Shown: one piece after another, positions 27,401 to 40,600 of the stretch
How the letters are laid out: the number at the start of each line of letters is the position of its first letter
Numbering within the stretch: position 1 is the stretch's first letter
Assembly (NCBI GenBank): GCA_949825025.1
Contig: OX463781.1
Coordinates: forward strand, 10,232,648 to 10,296,647
DNA from: Siphlonurus alternatus
Lineage: Eukaryota; Arthropoda; Insecta; Ephemeroptera; Siphlonuridae
Direction: 5' to 3'
DNA length: 64,000 nucleotides
The notes under the pieces: model-generated
Told to the model about the DNA's origin: nothing
Seen by the model: the letters and a program-made list of their open reading frames with translations, nothing else
The model's database searches: none
Program-made: the position numbers and the translations under genes

Positions 27401-30400
27401 TAACTAGACGTGCCCCTTGACTGATCACATGACCTGGGGGTTGTCGTACTCTCATTAAACATTCATAAGATGCAGAAGAACCATCCTCAGGTCATCTCTT
27501 AAAGTATTATGGTCAAGAATAGAACAGAATAATATTAAAATAAATCATTGTAAATCAAAACTACTTTTTTAGTTCCAAGAGATTGAAAATTAAAAAAATA
27601 TTCTTAGAAAATTTATATTACAAAGAAATGTGTATGTGTGTGGTATTTGGACTTCGATAATGTCCCACAAAACCCCGTTGTTTGTTCAATCTGTGGATGC
27701 TGTCGTATTCAATACAGCATGCATCGTTTCACGTATGCACTATAATAGCTCTTGTCGCTTATCAAACCAACCAAGAGAAGAATTTCATCTTCTTCTGGTC
27801 TTAAAAACATTTACTATAGATGTCTTTTTAAACAAAAAGTTTACGACTTTGGTAAAAGCTTCATGTCAATTAGAACTCGTATCGACAACTAACAGACGTT
27901 TTCTTTGATAATTATTCTTTGAATTAACGAAACACTATATTTCTTTTTAAAAATACATTATAAAAGACCATTTTATAAGGAGTTTATAATTTAATTCATA
28001 TATATGTGAAACTTTATGTTAAATATCTTGTTTTATATAGTTTATTATATTAAAATCCGGTTTCTTATTTTAGACACGTTGCGAGTAATGCACTGTTGGT
28101 GTAATTGAGGTGCAGGTTATGACGTAATGAAAGAGAGGGGGGTCACCGAGGTGGAAAATCACCTCGTGCCGCGGTAGCTTGGCGTGGTCCCCGATCATCG
28201 CCCGAGCACTTTTTATCAGCTGGCGGCGCGACCAGTGGAACTTTTAGACGAGCATGCGTCTGCTGATGAAGATACGCTTGAACTCTCTTCTTCTTGCTGC
28301 TGCCTGCTTTAATACCTTCATGCATAATAACACGAGCAACTATATAGTGGAATATAAAAGAGAAATATTATTGTAGGCTTTTATTACGATTTTACTAACC
28401 AATTTCTGTGTAATGTTCAAATTTATAGCACAATACATTACACTTACACTCTTTCTGCATTACCTTAATTAAAGACAGTAAAAACGATGTTACTTAACCC
28501 TTGGTTGCTTTACAGATGTTAAGTCGAGGAATTGAAGTGTACTGTATGTATATTTAAATATTTATGAATAACTTGAATATCCACATTTGCAAGATGTATA
28601 TATATATAGAAAACAAAAAATAACTTTGCATGCAGTTTTCTCAACATACAGTTACCAATGAATCAAGTAGATAATTGTTTCTTTACATTCATATATATAA
28701 TTAACATAATTATGTATATGAAATCATGAAAACCTATATTTTCACTCTAATACTTTATAAGTTGCATTTAATTGTGTGTTTTCAGTATCAATAATAAATA
28801 ATTAAATCAATAGTTTATGTTTACATTCTATAATACATTCATGCATGCCGATGAAACAGAAACTTTTAAAATCAAATTTCCACTTGCTTGCAAAAATCAA
28901 TCTTACGTTACAAAGTTTTAACAGAAATTAATTTCCTTTAAATTGACCTGACAATAAATCAGAGTTTTGCGTGACGTGAAGTTGCCTGCAAAATGTTATT
29001 CATCTACTAATTGCTACGCTGCACAGAATGATCAATCACGCATTACTGTGAGGGTACATATTAGTTATGTCTAATTTTGGAAACAAGTTTATACCCACAT
29101 TAAACAAATCAAGATCTACTTCCTACACACGTAAGTAAAATTGCTGATGCTGAGAATCAAGCAAGTTTATTTATAAGGGAGAACTTACTATTATAAATTG
29201 ATTAATCTATCCATATATACTTTTTTAGCTATATAACGGAGAAATGAAATAAAAAAAGGCTATTTTATGTACTTAACTTTTTTATATAAAAGGAGTTACG
29301 CTTTATAAATTTAAAGTTATTGGGAAGTGCGCTCTGTGGATTGAGTCAAGGACTTTAAAAATAGTTTGATTATATCAAGGTAGATAACGATACAGGTGCT
29401 TCATATAACATACGTTAAAATATGAAATATTAATTCTGGTTGGAATTTTGTCTTGTCATTGCATTTCTCTCTTCCATGTAGTGCTTCTTTCTCACGACAT
29501 TTCAATCCATCTGTCACTTTTCACCGTATTGTCATCGCATCTGTGACCAGATCTCTAGTAATAATGTATAAATTAATGTATATTGTAAAATTATACGCTA
29601 TAATTTCAGTGAGAAAAATTCACACTTATTCTTTAAAATTTAATTTAATTAATGAAAAAATTTAATACGTGATGATTTCAGTTAATTAAATTTAATTACT
29701 AACATTGCATACGTGACTAACTTCATGATGTTATCAGATAATAAAGTTTTCTGAATCGAAGAGAAGTGCCGCGGTTACGCCTTTTCTAAAAATGTAAACG
29801 ATTTATATAAACGCTGCATACTGCCTCTCAGGCATTTCCGGATTATACAATTTTAGATGGAGGTTATATTATGCATAATCAAATAAACCTACGCTTAATA
29901 CAAAAGCAAATAACAAAATATCCACTTTTAGATCTTTTGTATATTATAAGAGTTTCTTTGAAATCATTATTATCTTATTTATTGTCAGATTCGCCTTGTA
30001 CTGCCAGGAACAAAAGTTAAGATATTTATACTCCTTTCTGTGTAGCAGTTCTTTGCAGGTCCTTTGTAAAAAATCACCAAAGTATTTACACCTCGGGCAG
30101 CGTGAACTTTAACACTGCCTGCATGGTATGCTGAAACTGCAGTTCCAAGAGATTTATAAGCTAAAGAAGTGCACCAAAACTAACCACCATGGCATAAAAA
30201 CGTTTAACACGTTGAGTCCTTTACTTGGAGTGCGTGGCAACGCTTTGAAACAGAACTAACAGAACAGGGTAAAGTTCATATGTCCCGAGAGTACAGTATA
30301 ACACAGTTATGTATTGGAATTTTTAGCATCTCAGCTGAAGATTGAAACAACTGACATTTTCGGAGAACGATCGTGTTCATGTCAGATTGTTTTAACCGTG

Positions 30401-30707
30401 ATTTCTGATGGAGAACAAGGTACACACACATTCACAGAAATTGGCAGTATATCAGTCTCCGTCTCATCGTCTTAGTAACTTAAAAAAATTCCTTGATATT
30501 CAATATATTTTTGTTAATTAAGTATCTCTGATTCTTCAATGTAATTATGTAATTTTATCATATGCATCATTCTTGGGGTATAACAAGGCCGGTAAATCAA
30601 CATTACTTTTTCACTGACTCCGGGTTAATACACTCTCCGTATTTGGGTGCGAAAAAGACTTGGTTTGTTACTGAAAATTCTTAAAAAAGTACAGCTATAG
30701 AACTCAG

Positions 30708-30911
30708 GTGATACCTGTAAGGTTGCTCTGCTTTGAGCTGTTCGTTGTATCTCCTGGCCGTGGGCTTGGTTATCGAGAAGCGGCCGCTCTAGGATCACAT
30801 CTCACCGCCCTCTATGCCTTATGGACCAGTCAAGGCCGGCTGAGATCCTCCATGGTAGACCCACCGAACCAGACTGAGTCACCTGCTGTTGATCTGAGGG
30901 GGCCCTTAAAG
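30708..30911 (+). other. Weak candidate cassette exon
   Basis: This GC-rich block is preceded by cag, followed by gtaact, and is open in one frame for exactly 68 codons (204 bases), phase 0 at both ends. It could therefore be inserted between the exons at 3385 and 57047 without breaking the frame. The encoded peptide (GLGYREAAALGSHLTALYAL in the middle) is not recognised and the acceptor lacks a good pyrimidine tract. A SINE or regulatory island is an equally good explanation. Confidence 0.2.
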
Positions 30912-33900
30912 GTAACTTTCATACGTTTAGGGCTGATGCACTATAAGAGACTAATTAGCTCATGTAACCCATTATCTATATTTAACCACTCGTAAAAAAA
31001 AAAATATGTTACCATTAATTATAACAAGGTGGTATATAATTTTAAAAAAGAGAAGTAAAATTTGTTATACCATTTTTTTTTAAAGAAATATATATAATAA
31101 TAGTTATTAAATTATTAGTGAAATTTTTGAAGTCATTATTTATTAAAGAAAAAACGAAGTTGAAAAATTAAAAAAGAAATTGCTTCTTTAAAGATGATCG
31201 AGGTTATTTAGAGTAAAAAATATAAATTATTTTTTAAGTAGAATTACTTGTATAACAATGTGTCTAAAAGTATTATTGCTCTAATTGTGTTGTATAACAA
31301 TTAAAGAAATATATGGAATTCAAAGAAATTTTTGTCAAAGTACCGGTGATATTTTTATGACGTTCAAATTTTTTTCTTGAGGCATGAAAGTACCGTTTTT
31401 TTAAAATTGATTTATTGTTTGTTACAATCAAAATTTAGTCACTTAAATTATTTTTTTTACTCAAACATACATAATTACTATGAAATCAGCTATATACTAT
31501 ACCGTAAATTACACAATAATAATGAAGCTGTCTTGAATAATAGCGTAATGTATAGAAACTTGTAGAGGTTGAATCTGTATTAGCAATGATTTGTGGTTAG
31601 TGGACCGCTATTTGAGATAGTTGCAGTGCGACCGCAGTCGGAAGAGTTTGATTCTTTGAGGCGCCAAGATTATCCCTTTCATCTCGCAGGAGCATGCTGG
31701 AGATATTATCCTAGCTCTCGTATGTTGATGCATTCAATACTCCCAGATGCATTTAAGAAGAAGTAGGTAAAGTCAACATGAAAGATATATAGGGTGCTAA
31801 TTGACAAAGAAAAACTAACTTTTCTTTTTAAGAATGTAAAAATAAATTATTATAGGTCAAAATGTTGAAAATAAATAGTAAAAATGTTGCTGTTGTTTTC
31901 TCGTACTTTATGAAAAATGCAGTTATACTTGAGTGAAAAACAAAAAGGTAATTAAAAAATCTTAATTAAAAAAAATCTGACCACATTTTTTTTTAATTTC
32001 CTTGCTGTCAAGACCCGTTTAGGAAAACATGATGACAATTAGTAAATTGAGAAGTACGTAATTTGAGATAAATCTTCATTCAAATTTTTACCTCTCAAAA
32101 CAAAACTCTTTTGTCGTAGAGGCATTTTTTCCCCTCAATTTAATAATCTTTATAAATATATTTTCGTTTCCACTTGAACGAAGGAAAACAGGCAAACTCT
32201 GTGTCTTAATTCTCATCCGGGTGAAATGAACTCAAATTCACGATCATAACTGGAGGAGTAAAACCGTTGATAAAAGTTTAACGTCGTTACTTCATGCTAA
32301 TAATAGTAGCCCCCAGACCATCAGTTCTCTATGCTTCTCTGAACATCTGATCGATATCGTTGATTGCATAAGTATACAGTTTGGCTATCAACTTATTATA
32401 TAAAAATTATATTCTGGCTACGTGAAGAATTAAGGGGCATCGTGATGTGATATTGAATAATATAACTTGATCTGAAAACAATGCACTTTTTAGGTGCATA
32501 AAAAAATAATCTATAGTGAAAGTAAGAAAATATGAAATGTATTTGTATTCAGACTGCAATATTATAAAAGTCACAAAGCACGAATCATTGTGTACTCTAC
32601 TTGAATAATAAGAAAATACCGTTCTCATAATATGCAAGCAATATACAATCTGCTTCAAAGCCAAAAATAATATGAGAAAAACACTATAGTATATTTTTTT
32701 ACTTGTATTTCTTGATATATACATGCATTACATTGAATAATAATAATATTAACTTTCTTTTTTCAAAATGATCGTGTATTTTATATATCTACATTGCACC
32801 ATATTATGTAAATCACTTCCTTTTAAATTATAAATAAAAAATCAATACAATTATTAACAAACATAAACTAGATCATACTATTGAGACTGCTGTGTAAATA
32901 TTCAAGAGGCTACACAGAAAAAAAAAGTATACAGTACGTACTACAGGTCAGTCTGTGATGGAATCCATAGCTGGAACGAAGTTGCAAACATCATCATATT
33001 AACTTGCTTACCAGAGTTATCAGCTTATCATTTAATGAGTGATAATATATATTCTATTTACATGTATTATACATCAGAGTATAGTTGTTCACTTTTTTTT
33101 TTCTCTGTATGTATTAACTTATAGCCTCAAATAAAATGTAGCATATTTTTTTAGCCGTGTAAGAAAATTTATTTAGACCTTGAAACAATTGAGGAGCCAT
33201 ACGAATGCTTAAGTAAGAACAATGAACGATTATTGACTGTATAAAGTGAGTGAGAAGGGTTGGGGGATATTGGATTTATGAACTCCGGGCACGGCAGAGT
33301 AGCGAGAAAATAATATTATCGCGTATATATTTGCCAGCTGAGTTGCCTCGAGAGCGGAAGTTGAAGACCATTCGCCCCCAGCTGTCGAAGGATGGACGCC
33401 CTCCAACGAACACAATGTTTTACCGGATGAAGCAAAATAATAAATAATTATATACCATACTAAGAGTTTTAACTAACTAAAATTAAGTGCTTATACTCCT
33501 TCTCAAAAATCAAACCAATCGAATTCTCTCTAATTAAGCCTTAAAGTAAAGGCAAACCAAATACTAAATTTCCTGTAGAATCTCATCAGACTAACCTTGG
33601 TTTTATTCTAATTTATATTTTTTAAAAACAAAGAGCCAATAAAATTCAACAAGTGACTTGTGTACTACACCGCACTTCACTAAAAACAAGTACAGTGAAA
33701 AGAGATTAAAGTTTATATACTCTGGTAAATGTTTATTAAAAAGGTATTGTTCTTTGTATATAATTTAACCTTTTTATATCCTAATATGGTGTAAAAGTTT
33801 ATAATATGTTAATTATCAAAGGAAAACATCTTGATTGCGACATTTGATTACATTAAAATGCTCATTCGCATAAAAAATATCCATTACAAAAATATATAAA

Positions 33901-36900
33901 TAAAACTCACAGCTGTTACTTTATATACTTTTAATATGCCCTAAATTCTCTTTAAGTTTTTTTAACTTATATTTTTTATAGATATTTATCATTTAATCCT
34001 CTTTTTCTTTAGAGTGAAATGAAAAAGAACTGTGAGATGCTGAGAAACTTACTGTATTTGTTTCTTTTTTTTATATAAAACAAACAGAGAATTGTATTAT
34101 ATTATGTATAGTAAAATCTAGAACAACGAAGAATTAAATTATATTAAATACAATGTCACGTTCTAAAACGATTAACTTCACTTTATGAAAATCAATTTAA
34201 CATTTTGATGACCACAAGAAAAAACCCGTTAGTTTTAAAGTTAAACTAGGTGTTGAGGAATGCCGTGGTGATGTAATCATTGATCGTTTAAGATTATAAA
34301 AAGAAGTGGTCTAGTGACAATTACGTATTGATATAACCCTCGCCCACCCAACGAGCAAGTACATCCTTCACACCATTTTTAAGTAATCTTGTAAAATAAT
34401 GATGTAATAAATTTAACATCTTGATGAGGTGATTTTATATTATAAGATTATTTTTATATTTTATAATGCATAAAATTTTAATTATACTATTAATTAAATC
34501 AATGTCCTTATTTGAACTTCCTTTTCTTTTTAAATTTACATAAATTAAATTTTAAAAAGACATTGACACTGACCTTTATTTCTGTTTTCAAGCACTCCAT
34601 TTTTTTGCATTGCTATATAATATCACCTGTAGGTATAAACAGTAAACAATAACGTAATGTTTGCAGAACGATCGTATTGGAAACTATTGTTTAATATTTA
34701 AACAATAAAAGGTGTAGGTAATCCCCCGTCTCCTTATCAGTCATCGTTTATTGACCTTATTGATAAGAAAAGTGCGCAGAGAAGCATTGCATGACAGCAG
34801 AGAGATGCAAGCGAGATTGAACGGCGTCATACCCGAGTAAGCACATTTTTTTTTATATATTATTTGCTCGTTTCGTCTCAATGGAAAGTGATGTTCTTTT
34901 TTCTCTTTATTCAATCACTTTCTGATGGACAGGGTGATTGGAATAAAACGAACTATGATAATCTGATTAGTTTCGTCAATGGAGGCCCACCAAACAAGAA
35001 AAATGCTTTCAATATAAGCGTAACCTCGCACTCCCCCCAATTTTTTTCTTCACCCTAACAGTTACGTATATTAAAGGGGTAAATAAGGTTGCAAAAACAT
35101 GTGCTCAGATTCACACACTAATGCTTTTATATAATAAAGCTTATTTGGACTTGCTGGAAATTATTTTATATCTATTATACACAAGTATTGAAATATGTTA
35201 ATCTTATTTTTGAAATAATAGATTTTAAGTTAAGTTTTTACATTTCATTTCAATAAATAAATACAGTCGAATGAAATATCACAATCACATGTTAAAATAG
35301 TATGTAAAGTAGCTATCTCTTTATATTCTGATGTCAACTGGATGATGGCTTATCTTTGTGAATAATACCCAGTCATGCTAATGAAAGTATAATAACAGAG
35401 ATTATATATTGTAAAAATTAAAGCTCACTGGTAATGAGTACAGTCCATACAATACTCGAAACTCTCTGTGCTATTTCTTCTACATAACTTCAAAAATTAG
35501 TTATCAAATTTAATAAAATGGTTACAAAAATGTCATTATTTAAATTTCCTTTTCTTGTTTTTTTCCCCTTATAAATTTAGTTCCTTAAAAAAATATGTTA
35601 ACATAGTTTGTAATATTATTAAATTAAAGAAAATTATTATCTTTAATAATATCATACATCAAAACTTAAACAATAAAAAAAAAGAACTCTTACTTTTTTT
35701 TTTCAACTATAATAAAACAATTTAAAATAATATTTTATTATACCCTGTATATATGAGATATAATTATTTTTATATTATCTTCCGTGCATCACGTTAGAGA
35801 AGGCGAGAAGTGGCGGGAATTAGGCACCATGCAGGCCAGCCCACAGCCAATGTCAAGATATAAATGAAGGAACAATAAATACTTTTATGGTCATATTCCA
35901 GTGAGGGTCAAGGGACCACCACCGACTTGCAGTGCATTGCCACGGCCGTGAATTATTTATCAGACTGGGAATCAAATTAATGTGTCGTGGTAACGAGCCA
36001 ACATGTAAGAGGGATGAAATGTGTACAAGTCTCTATACATAAATAGCTGTCAGGACGTTTTTTTTTTTTTTATGTAGAAACACATAAAAAAAAAGTGAGA
36101 CGTGGAATGCTATGAATATTTTTAAAACAAATAAAAAAAAAGTAAGAAATTTATAATTTTTTTCTGTCTTGTCTCAAACGTCTGCATGCATTTCTTTCTG
36201 TATTGATGATAATTTTGTAATTTATTTGAATTTATTTCATTAATTTTATTTTTGTTTGTAAAATGAATATTTATAATATTAATTCATTTTCTCTTTGGTG
36301 TATTTAAAATGAAAGCAATTTTACTTTCCTGGAAATTCTACACCAAATGTTTGATATTATCAGGTGCAAAAATTGGGCTTTAATAAAGTGATCATTGCGT
36401 GGCGATCTAGGTCGTATATTTTATGAACCATGTGTTTTGAAACAGAAGCCTTTGCACCAAAATGTTAAAAAAAACACGTCTTCATATAGAAGTGGCAAAA
36501 AAAAAAAAAATGAAGAACTTGAGACGCGTGATCAGTCGGCGAACAAAAGAAAGCTGAAGTGCACATTATCATCATCTTTGCCACGGAAAGTGGGTCTATA
36601 ATACTTAATCTACAGAAGAATATTCGTATCTTCTCATATCTTCTCATGGCTAATGTCAACAATAGCGGCGGTGAGCTTGTAGCGGAAGTAACTTAAAAAA
36701 TTAAAACCGGATGGAGATATTATTTTACAGACAGGTGTTTTAATTCAAACGGTTATCAAAAGGTATACTATTTTGTATGCGTATCTTTATTATTTTAAGT
36801 ATTAAAATTGGTTTCACTTATTAAGATTATATACCTAAAATTAATGCGTTAAAAAGAAATCATTGTACATTGGGGTTTGATAGATTCATTTTGAAAGTTA

Positions 36901-37006
36901 CGTTTATGCAAGACAAATAATTATGGAAAATTATATACACTTACGTTATCTACCAAATTATTTACACAATTAATAACAAGATATATATCAAACTTAATTG
37001 GCATGA
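30912..37006 (+). other. Giant intron, no gene seen
   Basis: AT-rich DNA with many homopolymer runs. A possible tRNA-like SINE head is near 31590-31660 (GGTTAGTGG then GTTTGATTC). The A-run at about 36498-36510 and the flanking short frames are not coding by composition. Confidence 0.5.
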
Positions 37007-37318
37007 CAGCAGAACTATCAAAGTGTAGGAAAGAGAAATATTGACAATTTTACGACAAATGAAAAAATAACAGGCCAAAACACCAGAAATTCTCAAAAAA
37101 ATTATATAAATGTTGCTAAATCTGAACAAGAAAAGCGAAGCTTATATTTATTAGAGCCAAAGCTGTACAATAATCTTCCTGATACCTTAAAACATCTACC
37201 TAGTAATCAACAGTTTAGGTCAAAACTGATTGAATTTTTACTGCAGAACAATTTTTATGCCATAACAAGAAAAAGAACAGCTTTAAATAATGTAAATGCT
37301 TTCCTTGTAATAGATTGA
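37007..37318 (+). pseudogene. 5'-truncated LINE ORF2 C-terminus
   Basis: An open frame of 103 codons ends in TGA at 37316-37318. It matches the C-terminal end of CR1/L2-type ORF2 proteins. There is an NTRN motif near the start (compare YNTRNK in the intact element at 56.1 kb), then PKLYNNLPDTLKHL, then FRSKLIEFLLQNNFYAI just before the end. The intact ORF2 ends with the same layout ([27 protein letters not shown]). No endonuclease or reverse transcriptase remains, so this is a dead-on-arrival insertion, the usual outcome of incomplete target-primed reverse transcription. It is a related family rather than a copy of the 51-56 kb element. The frame is still open, suggesting moderate age. Confidence 0.75.
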
Positions 37319-37379
37319 TTTAATAATATAGTAATATAATAAAGAATTAGTTTCAGATTGTTTTCTATTAATAAAAATG

Positions 37380-37383
<4 letters not shown>

Positions 37384-37418
<35 letters not shown>
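37384..37418. repeat. (TA)n microsatellite in LINE 3' UTR
   Basis: About seventeen TA units, located 66 bases after the ORF2 remnant stop codon. Confidence 0.9.
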
Positions 37419-37421
<3 letters not shown>

Positions 37422-37628
37422 TTTTATTTCTCAGGTATTGTGGACTGACTAGATAATACTATATTATGTATGATTGTAATTGTAATAATAATATAAAACT
37501 GATGATAATATGTTTTAATTTTTATGTTTCTTTTACAGGTATTGCAATACTAAAATATTGTAAACATGCATTTTGTATATATACCTTACGGTTCTATATG
37601 TGCAATAAATAAATACAAATACAAAAGA

Positions 37629-40600
37629 TATTACATGAAACCAAACTTGATAAACAAACTTACAACATTCCATTTTAATTAGACAAAACCTCTGAATATA
37701 CATTGCAAGCAAATTTTTAGCTACACACTCCAAAAAAAAATCATATGGACGTAACGATTATTTATAATATGCAAATATTTCAATTCCTCGTCCACAATAC
37801 ATGCACTGCAGAATAAACTCAATAAACGCATACAACACATTCCCTGTAATGTCAGCAACCTGTTAAACAATTTGACAAAATAATTTTAGAGCTCTTTTCA
37901 AATAATTTGAACTGGAGAAAACAAAATATTTTATATATTTATAATTAAGCTCGTGAAGTGGCAATCAACTTGGATAATTATTTCGAAATCTCGAGTAAAC
38001 CTCCTTCGGGGCATTATTAGTTTGCTATATTATGACACCGTCGTCAACATGGTCACGTGGTACCCGTGTTGATGACCTCCTCGTGGTGACTCAGAGGAGC
38101 GCCGGAAACCGCGACAACGTCTTCCTCTCGCGTGCCACCGCGACCCAAGCGTGCGGGACCCAGTGTATATAAATATCCTTCCACATTATTCACAGACTGA
38201 GACACTGCCAAAAAACCAGTGCCAGCAGAGATAACCGCAGATCTTGAAATATATATACGACATAAAAAATAAACTAATTTCTCCAGCATGACATTTGACA
38301 ATTTCAACAGCTGATATATTCTTGTCATAACAATTAAATAAAATAACTTATATAACTTAAATTTAATTTGACCTTTTATTTATTTTACTATCAATTTAAA
38401 AATAAATAAACTCCCGCAATACACTATTTCTATATAGGGAAAATCAAGATGGATTTGTGATTCACAGCACAGCTATAAACAGTGACCATTCATTCACTCA
38501 ACACTATTATCTGTAAGGTGGATAGAGAGAAAGAGAAGATGCTTACATTGAAGTGCATATGTGTCCCTACATGTCTACCTATCTTCCCATTGTTATACTG
38601 GTCTCTCATATAGCGGTATTGAAGAGATATCAACACAAAAATACAACAGTCCCATTGATCCATGATTTACAGCATCCTGTGTAACGAACTCTTCTTCGCA
38701 TATCGTATGCTACTCCTGCTGCTGTAGTACGTAACAGCAAACTATAGACTAAACTAAAAGATAGTCGTAGGGTTTATAATATTAATATGAAAAATACAAT
38801 GGCACAATAAAACCTTAGTAAAATATTAGATTTCTTTTATATTTTTCTAAGAAATAAAATAATGTTCAGATGTTAATAGGATTTTTTTTTTAGCATGTCC
38901 CTCTGTCACCATAACAAAATTTAGCTAAAATAATTTCAATAAAACACGCTAATTTTTCTTTATTATAAAATTCTTTGAAGTTAAAACAAATGTTGATAAA
39001 GTAAACATACTTTATATTAAATGAAAATATTATTCAAGTACACGTCTACGTATATTTATCTAACATAGAAGTGTAATTAATCATAAAGTACTAGTTATAA
39101 TAATGATAGTGTTTGACGTAAGTTTTAGGGCCGTACAATAGAATTATATTGCTTTCTTTTGTTACAACAATTCGTTAGTAATGTTTAACGAAATGTGAAC
39201 AAACCGTGGTTAGTTATTGTACGGTAGGCGCCTTGCTCGCCAGCAGCTGTTGGCTATCATAAATGTTATACATATACATGTTAGCTGTATATAGCAGTAG
39301 CTCACGTACGTGAGTTATTAAGGAGAGGGGATCACCAGGGCAGATGGTACATTATATTCCTCATTATTGAGACCAAAGTATAGAAAATGTACAGCAATAC
39401 GAACTTTGATACATATTGATGATCGGAAATATTTGTTAGCAAGAAAATGATCCAGTTCATTTTAAACAAAACCTCTTTTTCTTTTTTTTTTTAATGTAAA
39501 GAATGTCTGTTATCATTCAACAAAAAATATTCCTATATAAAATGATGAAATTTAAGACATTTACAAAATTGAACTTCATAAAAAAATTCAAATTCAAATT
39601 TTTATTTCGATCATTAGACTGTACAGCATGGATCACGTCAAAAATTATTACATAAAAATGTAACATACTTCATTCTAATTAAAATTAGTTTTTCTGAATT
39701 TAATTATTTAATATTTAATTTAATATTGATTGTTATATACATTACAGCTACAAGATTCAATAGTCAGTTGCTTTTATTATTTATCATAATTTTATACAAA
39801 ATTATGCATTTAAGAATTATAAGTATTCAAAGGTGTCGTATCCAATACATTAAAAAAATCTATTTTAAGATACCATGATTCAAAATACGAAATTAGTTAA
39901 CAATTATTTTTTGTTTAAAATTTTAACCTGTTAAAGTTTCAATCATCTCCTTATAATATTTAAAGCAAACTTTGATCCCGATGGTGTCAACATCCTTATA
40001 ATACATAAATTATTCTTGTAAAATTATTGTGAAAACCTTGAAAGAACAAGAGTTTATAATAGGCGGAAATTTTATAATGTGCATTTTAAGTAGCTCAGTT
40101 TAAATATATATTATACTTAATTTTTAGCAAAACTAGAAAAAAGAGGAGATAAAGAACGAGAGAAATTGCTAAATTATAATTAGCACTCAAAAGGTAGTAA
40201 TTTTAGCAAACCTTTATAATAAATAATGATGCACTTCAACACTAGCACCAGGTGCTAGACTCTCATTGTGTTACCTGTATCAAGATAAGACCATGGTTCG
40301 CGTGTGGAGTCTAATGCCACCTTTGCAGATGCCATAAACATCGCGAATTTATTCTGGTAAGGATGTATCTATCAATGAGATGGCACTCAGACAGCAGCAC
40401 TATACGTTACAATGTGTTGACGATGCAATATGGCAAGCCAATCAAATGAATGATGATACCCATTCATGTTGTAATGTAACCTTTCATATATGGAGTCAAA
40501 ACTTCCTGTATTTACTTAGAGTGGAAATAAATTTCTATTTTATTATAAACATAAAAAATATACATATTTTTTTTGCATGTTTAAATAATCTGTAAAATTA

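Larger units (their letters stand above)
20661..30707 (+). other. Giant intron, no gene seen
   Basis: AT-rich DNA. Notable items are an (AT)n run at 23061-23091, an 11-base inverted repeat (23280-23290 with 23325-23335), a CRE/TATA pair (24421-24494), TGACGTCA sites at 26169 and 27383, and a GC-rich patch at about 28085-28320 without a convincing frame. Short open frames are judged chance. Confidence 0.5.
37007..37628 (+). mobile_element. Truncated non-LTR retrotransposon (LINE) copy
   Basis: The ORF2 remnant is followed by a short 3' UTR with a (TA)n microsatellite at 37384-37418 and an A-rich tail of AAATA/AAATAC units ending about 37628. The 5' limit is uncertain and no target-site duplication could be fixed by eye. 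Confidence 0.6.
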
